From NCBI GenBank assembly GCA_913060695.1, contig CAJXUA010000005.1, positions 62,001-126,000 on the forward strand: a stretch of 64,000 nt of DNA. The letters run 5' to 3'. Positions 53,784-64,000 of this stretch are shown here, piece by piece. The notes beneath the pieces are model-generated. The model saw only the letters and a program-made list of their open reading frames with translations, was not told where the DNA came from and did no database searches. The translations under genes were made by a program, and so were the position numbers. Position 1 is the first letter of the stretch, and each line of letters starts with the position of its first letter. Origin of the DNA: an uncultured Gammaproteobacteria bacterium (lineage in GTDB: Bacteria; Pseudomonadota; Gammaproteobacteria; Pseudomonadales; Pseudohongiellaceae).

Positions 53784-53811
53784 TGGACGTTTCTGAGCAG
53801 GAGGCATCGCG

Positions 53812-54378
53812 ATGATGCCAACCCCAGCCAGCACTGTCGTGGTGGTACGTCAGGGACAGGAAGATATCGAAGTCTTACTGCTGCTGCGTAGTGCCGCGCT
53901 CAAGTTCAATGGAGATTGCTGGGTGTTTCCAGGTGGACGAATCGATCCGGAGGATTATCCGGATGCGCAGCGCCAACAAGAGTATCGGGCCGCGCAGCGG
54001 GCCGCCGTTCGAGAGACTCAGGAGGAGGCGGGCCTCGATATTAGTGGTGAAGCGCTCCTCCATTTTGCTCATTGGACCACTCCGGAAGGCATGTCTCGGC
54101 GCTTCTCCACCTGGTTCTTTCTGTGTGTGGTCTCCGCCCCGACGCCCGTTCGGGTTGATGCTCAGGAGATGCTTGCGCACCGCTGGCTGAGCCCCCGCGC
54201 GGCATTGGCGCTGCATCGCAGCGGCGAATACAAACTGCCAGAGCCGACTCTGCAGACGCTACGAGGTTTCACGGCGTTTCGAGATTTGTCGGGCCTCGTT
54301 GAGGGTGTGGCAACCCTTCCTATCCATGTGTTCCCCACAGACTCACCTTTCTATCGATTTGAAACGATTGAGAGCTGA
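53812..54378 (+). CDS. NUDIX hydrolase
   Basis: A 188-residue pyrophosphohydrolase. The Nudix box core is visible as AAVRETQEEAGLDIS (REUxEExGU), preceded by VFPGGRIDPED, with a short insertion between the glycine and the first glutamate. This lengthened box occurs in CoA-diphosphatase-like and some (di)nucleotide-sugar Nudix proteins. GAGG lies seven bases before the ATG pair. It follows the GST gene by 28 bp. The 273-bp gap after it (54379-54651) holds no gene; TTGACT at 54506-54511 could be the -35 of the DUF4175 promoter. Confidence 0.88.
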   Translation: MMPTPASTVVVVRQGQEDIEVLLLLRSAALKFNGDCWVFPGGRIDPEDYPDAQRQQEYRAAQRAAVRETQEEAGLDISGEALLHFAHWTTPEGMSRRFSTWFFLCVVSAPTPVRVDAQEMLAHRWLSPRAALALHRSGEYKLPEPTLQTLRGFTAFRDLSGLVEGVATLPIHVFPTDSPFYRFETIES

Positions 54379-54651
54379 GGAAAGACTTGTTGCGGCACTG
54401 CGGTCTAAGCTTGTGCGATGAGTCATTCTGCATTAGTGCCTATCACTCAACAGCACTCCACATATGTCTTGGAATTGGCTCCTTGCGGCGCTTTTGACAG
54501 GCAGATTGACTTGCTTTTGTTGCATTGTTAATGGGATAGTTGGGCCGTCCGAGGGTCATCTAAACCCAGTATCGAGGCGTATCAAAGAAGGCAGTGGGGC
54601 ATACATCAGCTAGTGACGCTCATCTAAATTGCACAGTTAAGAAGATTCTTT

Positions 54652-58434
<3,783 letters not shown>

Positions 58435-58436
58435 CG

Positions 58437-60746
58437 ATGAACTACCTTCTCGATCAACATGCCATTGACGCGATCCAAGAGGGTCGCTTCTCCTTTGTTT
58501 ATGGAATCAGTCCGTGGCTAGCCGCACTCATCGCCGTTGTGCTAATTGCCCTAGTTTGGTTGCTCTATCGCAAGACTACACGCAGTCTAAGTGCTGGCTG
58601 GAAAGGCACCCTCATCACATTACGCAGCATGGTCCTGTTGCTTCTGCTGTTCTGCCTTTTACGACCAGTGGTGACAACTGAACAAGTCGTGCCCCAGGAA
58701 AGTTATCTCGCCGTATTGATCGATGACTCCCAGAGCATGTCCATCGAGGATCTTCCGGGTGGACGCTCGCGAGCGGCAGCAGTTGAGCAATTACTCTATG
58801 AGGGTGGCGGCATACTTGAGCCCCTATCTGACTCGTTCCAAGTGCGTACATTCCGCTTCGATAAGGACACTCAGCGAGTAACGGATTCCTCAGGCCTGAG
58901 CTCTGCAGGTACCGCCTCTTCAATCGATCAAGCCTTAGAGTACATCGACCAACAGTTGAGTGGTTTAGCGCTAGGCGGCATATTGCTTTTGAGCGATGGC
59001 GCAGACAACGAAGGTATTGATCCTGTGCCGCGTGCAGAGAGTTTCGGTGCGCGGCAGATCCCCGTGTTTACCGTTGGCGTAGGGCAAGAGAATATCCCAC
59101 GTGATGTAGGCATAGTGGACGTTGCTGCGGCTAAGACAGTGCTGGAAGGCTCTGTGTTTAATGTCGATGTGGCACTGAGTAATCAGGGTTACTCCGGGCA
59201 AGAAGTAGGCCTGACGGTATACGATGGTGACACCTTGGTTAGCACCGAGAGAGTCTTGCTAGGGCCAGATAGTTCTACTAGACGATTCTCTATCGAGCTC
59301 ACTCCAGAGCGCGAGGAGGCCATACTCTACCGCCTAGAGGTAGAGGAGCAGGACGGCGAGATCGTCTTGCAGAATAATCACTACAGTTTTCTAGTAGACA
59401 ATAGTGCCAAGCCCGCCTTGGACATTCTCTATGTCGATGGACACCCGCGTAACGAGTACAAGTTTATTCGCCGCGCTGTTGAAGCCGATAGCTCTATACG
59501 CCTAGCTACATATCTGCAGACAGGCCCAGGAAAGTTTTACCGACAGGGCATTAAGACTCCGCTAGAACTGAGCCGCGGCTTCCCCGAGAGAATGGATGAG
59601 CTTTATCAATACGAGGCGATCATCCTAGGTGACGTAGATAAAGACTTCTTCACCGATGGTCAGTTAACAATGCTGCAGGACTTTGTGGCGGAGCGCGGTG
59701 GTGGTCTCTTGGTCGCTGGCATGCTTGACGACCTCTTCGTGGACACGCCACTTGCCGATATTTTGCCCGTCAGTCTAGTTAGCAGCAATCTACTGCCTCA
59801 GCCCCTGCGCGGAGGGATTGCCCGTGGCAATCACCCGACCGGGCAATTGTTCACGCCACAATTGACGACAGCTGGCGAGTATTCCGAGTTACTGCGTCTG
59901 CATAGCGACGACAGCGAGAACCTGCGTTTGTGGCGTGAAATGCCTCAGCTTCAGGGCGTCTATGTCACTGGCCGCGCTAAACCAGGCGCAACGGTGCTCA
60001 TGGAGCACCCATTGCTGCAATTCCAGAATCAACGCCTGCCCCTTATTGCGACCCAGCGTTACGGCAGCGGTCGCAGCATGTCGATCACCAGCGCTAGCAC
60101 ATGGCGCTGGCAGATGATGATGCCCGCCGAGGACCAATCCCATGAGCGCATCTGGCGCCAATTATTGCGTTGGTTGGCGGTGTCCGCGCTGGAGCGAGTG
60201 ACAGTGGATTTCGACCGCGAGTTCTATCATGTTGGAGACCGAGTCAATGTTACGGCTACGGTGCGCGACATCAATTATCTCCCCGATAACAATGCCTCTG
60301 TATGGATGCACCTAAGCGACCCAGAGGGTGGTGTTATCGATAATGCGATGGAGTGGGACATCGATCGCGACGGCGTTTATCGCAGCAGTTTCGAAGTGCA
60401 AACCGAGGGCGTGTTTAATTTGATGGTCGATGTTGCAAGTGCAGCGGGGGAGGCCGACCGCAGTGATACCGAACGCAGTGCGGCCTTCGTTGTAACCCCC
60501 TCCTTGCGCGAGTTTTCATCGGCGGGTCGTGACACGGCATTGCTAGAGAGAGTTGCTGCCGCGAGTGGTGGGCGCTATTTCGACCTTGAGCAAACCTCTG
60601 CGCTAGCCACTGATATTACCTACACGCCGAATGCCTATTCGAAAGAGGTTCAAGAAGATCTCTGGGATACGCCAGCCTTACTCCTACTACTAATATTATT
60701 GCTGTGTGCCGACTGGATGCTGCGCCGCTTCAAGGGGTTGTCGTGA
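58437..60746 (+). CDS. VWA-domain/GATase-like membrane protein
   Basis: A 769-residue protein starting two bases after the DUF4175 stop. Two N-terminal helices (about 24-43 and 56-76) and one near the C-terminus (about 745-760) anchor it. Residues about 85-250 form a von Willebrand A domain with the MIDAS motif DDSQS and GGILLLSDGADNEG. Next is a beta-sandwich (about 225-315), then a class I glutamine-amidotransferase-like fold (about 320-560) with DILYVDGHPRNEY and GGLLVAGMLDD but no obvious catalytic Cys-His-Glu triad. It fits the membrane VWA proteins that work with MoxR ATPases, though no MoxR gene is in view. Confidence 0.82.
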   Translation: MNYLLDQHAIDAIQEGRFSFVYGISPWLAALIAVVLIALVWLLYRKTTRSLSAGWKGTLITLRSMVLLLLLFCLLRPVVTTEQVVPQESYLAVLIDDSQSMSIEDLPGGRSRAAAVEQLLYEGGGILEPLSDSFQVRTFRFDKDTQRVTDSSGLSSAGTASSIDQALEYIDQQLSGLALGGILLLSDGADNEGIDPVPRAESFGARQIPVFTVGVGQENIPRDVGIVDVAAAKTVLEGSVFNVDVALSNQGYSGQEVGLTVYDGDTLVSTERVLLGPDSSTRRFSIELTPEREEAILYRLEVEEQDGEIVLQNNHYSFLVDNSAKPALDILYVDGHPRNEYKFIRRAVEADSSIRLATYLQTGPGKFYRQGIKTPLELSRGFPERMDELYQYEAIILGDVDKDFFTDGQLTMLQDFVAERGGGLLVAGMLDDLFVDTPLADILPVSLVSSNLLPQPLRGGIARGNHPTGQLFTPQLTTAGEYSELLRLHSDDSENLRLWREMPQLQGVYVTGRAKPGATVLMEHPLLQFQNQRLPLIATQRYGSGRSMSITSASTWRWQMMMPAEDQSHERIWRQLLRWLAVSALERVTVDFDREFYHVGDRVNVTATVRDINYLPDNNASVWMHLSDPEGGVIDNAMEWDIDRDGVYRSSFEVQTEGVFNLMVDVASAAGEADRSDTERSAAFVVTPSLREFSSAGRDTALLERVAAASGGRYFDLEQTSALATDITYTPNAYSKEVQEDLWDTPALLLLLILLLCADWMLRRFKGLS

Positions 60747-60748
60747 AC

Positions 60749-61822
60749 ATGTTTAAGCAGTGCAGTAAGCTCTTTAAAGCCGACGGCGTCACGCGCTGGG
60801 GTACGCTCCTATGTCTATCGATGCTGGGAAGTATGGCGATTGCACAGAGTTCAACAGGCAATAACGAAGACGCCTATTTTCTCAATGATAGCGATGCCAA
60901 GAAGTATGTGCTGATTATCACCGGCGCCGCCGCCTCGGACGAGATCCGCGAGCGTTTCTGGCAATGGTCCTTGTCCCTTCATGACACCCTAGCGCGAGAC
61001 TATGGCTATACCCGAGATAGCATCACTTTGCTTTTCGACGATGGGCCTGATGCGCAGAATCCGAATTTCCGTGTCGATGGCAGTTCGCGCCGTGAAGATA
61101 TAGAGAGCCACTTGGCACGTCTTTCTGGCGAGTTGGAGGGTGGCGACCAACTTAGCATCATCATGATTGGACATGGTTCTAGTTCCGAAGATTCCGCGAA
61201 ATTCAATATAGTCGGTCCGGACATTACTGGCGAAGAGTTCGCCGTCTTGCTGGAGCCTTTGAATCAACAGGACCTAGTGATAGTCAACGCGACAAGCTCG
61301 GGTTACGAGTTCGCTGCAGATCTATCCTCTCGTGGTCGAGTAGTGCTCTCCGCCACTCGCTCTAGGGCTGAGCGTTACGACCCGATGTTCATGCGCTTCT
61401 TCATCGAGGCTCTCGACAGCCGCAGCGGCGACCGCGACAAGAATCAGCGTGTGTCGATCCTTGAGGCTTACCTATACGCGAGTCAGTCCGTTCTAGGCTG
61501 GTATTCCGACCAAGGTCGACTGCCGACGGAACGCGCCGTGATCGACGACAATGGTGATGGCATTTTTAGCCTTGAACCGGGCACTGGCATGGGAGACGGG
61601 GCATTGGCAGAGATTGCCTATTTTGATTTGAGCAATGCCGGGGACGTGAAAAGCTCGGCACAAGGACAGCAGTTACACGCACAGATGCAGGACTTGGAGC
61701 GTTCCATATTCCTGTTGCGTGGGCAGAAGGCGAACTATCTTGAGGATGATTATTGGAACCGGATGGAAGCATTGTTAATCGAACTGGCGAGAACTACAGG
61801 ACAGTACAATGAACTACCCTAA
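60749..61822 (+). CDS. Caspase-like (C13/C14 fold) protein lacking the catalytic cysteine
   Basis: A 357-residue exported protein. Start ATG 60749 or GTG 60743, both behind AAGGGG; the upstream gene's TGA overlaps the GTG. Signal peptide: LLCLSMLGSMAIAQ. The alpha/beta fold matches legumain/caspase-type peptidases: YVLIITGAAASDE strand, TLLFDD, then IIMIGHGSSSE with the catalytic-position His142, and VIVNATSSGYEFA. In active members the last motif carries the Cys; here it is Thr182, so protease activity is doubtful. A regulatory or binding role within the membrane complex is more likely. It overlaps the next gene by 14 bp. Confidence 0.78.
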   Translation: MFKQCSKLFKADGVTRWGTLLCLSMLGSMAIAQSSTGNNEDAYFLNDSDAKKYVLIITGAAASDEIRERFWQWSLSLHDTLARDYGYTRDSITLLFDDGPDAQNPNFRVDGSSRREDIESHLARLSGELEGGDQLSIIMIGHGSSSEDSAKFNIVGPDITGEEFAVLLEPLNQQDLVIVNATSSGYEFAADLSSRGRVVLSATRSRAERYDPMFMRFFIEALDSRSGDRDKNQRVSILEAYLYASQSVLGWYSDQGRLPTERAVIDDNGDGIFSLEPGTGMGDGALAEIAYFDLSNAGDVKSSAQGQQLHAQMQDLERSIFLLRGQKANYLEDDYWNRMEALLIELARTTGQYNELP

Positions 61823-64000
61823 GCAAACAGCAAAGCTCATGCACAAGAATAAGCGCCGTCAGGGCCTCGCCTTGGCCGTATGTCTTGCCCTTGGCGTATT
61901 AAGTAGCCCTCTCTATGCTCAGGATGCATTGCTGGGAACTGAGCCTCCGCTAGAGCGTGGCCAGCAGCTGCTCAATGCTGGTTCCTATATCGCCGCGATC
62001 GATAGCTTCCAGCGCGTTAATGGTTTCGACGAGGAGGCAGCCCTGCTAGGGCTAGGCCGTGCCTATGCGTTAACCGGGCAATACGAAGAGGGCATCGCCT
62101 TGCTTGAAGACGAGATTGGGGCCTATGCCATCTCGCCGGTATTGAGCACGCAGTTAGCGGAGTTGCTGCGCACGACTGGGCAGTCTGCTCGCGCCCTAGA
62201 TATTCTAGAAGAAGTCGTCTCCGAAAATACTAACCCCCCCGTTCGCGCACTCGTGCAGTACGGTAGCCTGTTGCAATTCGTGGGGCGTCGCGATGAGGCA
62301 ATAGCGCCATTGAATGCCGCTATTGCTCGCTACGATAATGGCATGGTGTTTGACTCCGAAGAGATCGCGATGGTGGCCTTGGCCAGTTGGCTACTGGATC
62401 GTTTCCACGATGCCAATAGTCTGTTCAGTGAAGCAACAAGGGTTGATCCGAATAATCTCGAGGCGCAGGTACTTTGGGGCGACCTCTTCATGGAGAAATT
62501 CAATACTCCTGACGCAGAGAAGTCTTATGACGCGGCGCTGGCAATTAACCGTCGCTATGGGCCAGCCTTGATAGGCCAGGCCAAGATTAGTGGTGGCGAA
62601 CGCTCGCTAAGCTTTGCCCTGAGCGTGAACGAGCGTGATGTCAAAGCCTTGGAGACCATGGCTACGCTGTTGGTGCTCAATAATCGTCAGGAAGATGCCG
62701 AAGAGTTCATCGAGGCAGCTTTGGAGATCAACCCAGAGTCGATCAAGTCACTCAGCTTGAAGGCGACTCAGGCTGCCATGAAGGAAGAGTTTGCCCTGTT
62801 TGCGCAGTTAGAGGCGCAAGTGAAATCCTTCAGCCCGAATAATCCGCACTTCTACGGCGATATCGCTGATGCCTTCGGCAATAATTATCGCTTCACCGAG
62901 GCGGTGGGCTATGCCCGTCAAGCCATCGCCGCTGATCCCAATTACTGGCAAGGGCATACCTTGTTGGGCACCAATCTTATCCGCTTAGGTGAAGAAGAGG
63001 CGGGGCGTGAGTCTCTCGAACTTGCGTTCGACAACGACCCCTTCAATGTAATGACTTCCAATATGCTCAAGGTTTTCGACACCCTAGAAGAGTACGCAAC
63101 GCTGCGTACTGAGCATTTCGAAGTGCGTATGAGTCAGAGTGATGCAGTCGTTCTATGGCCCTACATGGCGCCGCTCATCGAAGAGAATTGGGCCACCTTG
63201 ACTGAGAAGTATGGTTTCGAGCCCGAAGCGCCCGTCTTGATCGAGATATTCGATCGCACAGAGGATTTTGCGGTGCGCTCTGTTGGCCTGCCCGATATCG
63301 GCCCACTAGTAGGCATCTGTTTTGGCAAGGTCGTTACCCTGATCTCTCCAGCGACACTGGATGCCAATTGGCAGGAGATTCTGTGGCACGAGTTAGTCCA
63401 CGTATTTACATTGCAGATGACCAATAACCGCATGCCACGGTGGCTTTCGGAGGGCATTTCCACTTGGGAGGAACGTGAGGCGCGGCCGGAATGGGGGCGT
63501 CGTCAGGGTATCGAATTAGTACGCGCCGTCGAGGATGAGAAGCTGCTGCCTGTGGCGAGCCTCAACGAAGGTTTCACTGGGGCTAATAACAACGAAGACC
63601 TAGGTTTCGCATACTTCCAGTCCTATCTGGTTGTCGATTTTATCGCCAAAGAGTATGGCTTCGAGAAGATGGTCGAATTGATCAATCAATACGCGCTCAT
63701 CAAAGAAGAGTCTGAAATGTTCAGCGCTGTATTCGGTAAGCCCGTCGAGGAGTTCGACGCGGATTTCCGCAGCTGGATCGACCGTCGTGTGGGCGAGATC
63801 GACGTCTACGTCCACACCGAAGACGCGGCGGATGAAGGGGCTGCCCATGGTCACGGTCAGCGCGAGAACTCCAGTGCGGTCCTAGCGGAGCTCTATAATA
63901 ATGCTTCCTTGAAACAACATATGCGCCAGCGCGTTCAGGATCAGCCCCGTGACTTCCAGGCGCATTTGCAGTTGGGCATCGTACTCTTCAAAGAAGAATT
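61809..64000 (+). CDS. TPR protein with peptidase MA-type HExxH domain (partial, runs off right edge)
   Basis: At least 730 residues of an exported protein. Signal peptide: basic HKNKRRQ then LALAVCLALGVLSSPLYAQ. Residues about 50-400 are tetratricopeptide-like helical repeats (LLGLGRAYALTGQYEEGI and later ALEINPESIKSLSLKATQA). The peptidase region has HELVH at residues 527-531 and a downstream WLSEGISTWEE whose Glu is the likely third zinc ligand, as in gluzincin/peptidase-MA families. A His/Gly-rich patch and another TPR stretch start near the edge. Start ATG 61809 is preceded by AGGACA. It is the fourth coupled gene of the DUF4175 operon. Confidence 0.85.
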   Translation, partial: MNYPKQTAKLMHKNKRRQGLALAVCLALGVLSSPLYAQDALLGTEPPLERGQQLLNAGSYIAAIDSFQRVNGFDEEAALLGLGRAYALTGQYEEGIALLEDEIGAYAISPVLSTQLAELLRTTGQSARALDILEEVVSENTNPPVRALVQYGSLLQFVGRRDEAIAPLNAAIARYDNGMVFDSEEIAMVALASWLLDRFHDANSLFSEATRVDPNNLEAQVLWGDLFMEKFNTPDAEKSYDAALAINRRYGPALIGQAKISGGERSLSFALSVNERDVKALETMATLLVLNNRQEDAEEFIEAALEINPESIKSLSLKATQAAMKEEFALFAQLEAQVKSFSPNNPHFYGDIADAFGNNYRFTEAVGYARQAIAADPNYWQGHTLLGTNLIRLGEEEAGRESLELAFDNDPFNVMTSNMLKVFDTLEEYATLRTEHFEVRMSQSDAVVLWPYMAPLIEENWATLTEKYGFEPEAPVLIEIFDRTEDFAVRSVGLPDIGPLVGICFGKVVTLISPATLDANWQEILWHELVHVFTLQMTNNRMPRWLSEGISTWEEREARPEWGRRQGIELVRAVEDEKLLPVASLNEGFTGANNNEDLGFAYFQSYLVVDFIAKEYGFEKMVELINQYALIKEESEMFSAVFGKPVEEFDADFRSWIDRRVGEIDVYVHTEDAADEGAAHGHGQRENSSAVLAELYNNASLKQHMRQRVQDQPRDFQAHLQLGIVLFKEE

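Noticed and set aside
54379-54651. Small gene in the gap between the NUDIX and DUF4175 genes
   Set aside because: Frames here are short, lack ribosome-binding sites and run into the DUF4175 coding region out of frame.

Overview
The window reads as chromosomal DNA of a free-living, probably marine, gammaproteobacterium. The evidence is gene content: a tamA-tamB pair, acnA with a class II fumarase, a HolD-like gene directly before rimI, prfC, the tgt-yajC-secD-secF block, a PanP-type decarboxylase, MltD/MltB-type lytic transglycosylases and a YiaD-type OmpA lipoprotein. Base composition looks moderately GC-rich by eye (not computed), except for an AT-rich island at about 13.2-14.9 kb and an AT-rich gap at about 37.8-38.3 kb. 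I saw no rRNA or tRNA gene, CRISPR array, transposase or prophage. Genus cannot be fixed from this window.

Layout. 1-4.7 kb: tamB (runs off the left edge) and tamA on the minus strand. 4.9-12.8 kb: acnA-fumC, a TerC/CBS/CorC membrane protein, an OmpA-like lipoprotein and a QEGLA-motif metalloprotease-like protein. 12.9-15.1 kb: an AT-rich cassette holding a small double-glycine-leader peptide and a rhomboid intramembrane protease, flanked by two inverted copies of a 142-bp palindromic element. 15.2-22.7 kb: a transglutaminase/DUF2126 protein, a circularly permuted ATP-grasp ligase, an alpha-E protein, a zinc metallopeptidase and the proteasome-like Anbu peptidase. This is a version of the known amidoligase/Anbu neighbourhood, here split by divergent and convergent arrangements. 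22.9-34.4 kb: mixed genes, including a zinc-ribbon/Smr-like protein, an acyl-CoA ligase, secreted CopC-like and unknown proteins, a membrane-bound AraC regulator, a quinone oxidoreductase, holD-like/rimI and a hisC operon. 34.5-38.9 kb: an orphan GAF-GspE ATPase and several unknowns around an intergenic region with DnaA-box-like sites. 39.1-45.2 kb: prfC, tgt, yajC, secD, secF. 45.2-54.4 kb: PanP, two lytic transglycosylases, a queuosine-tRNA mannosyltransferase-type glycosyltransferase, an AMP-dependent ligase, a GST and a NUDIX hydrolase. 54.7-64 kb: an operon of four coupled genes (Gln-rich DUF4175-type membrane protein, VWA/GATase-like membrane protein, caspase-like protein lacking its cysteine, TPR/HExxH metallopeptidase that runs off the right edge).

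The best candidate for an undescribed system is the 13.4-14.9 kb cassette. A microcin-type leader peptide sits beside an apparently intact rhomboid protease with no dedicated ABC exporter in view, inside a compositionally distinct island bounded by mobile-looking palindromes. The amidoligase/Anbu block and the 54.7-64 kb cluster are the next most interesting: both are envelope or peptide-processing systems with poorly known substrates. The joint presence of Tgt and a DUF3524 glycosyltransferase suggests sugar-modified queuosine in this bacterium.
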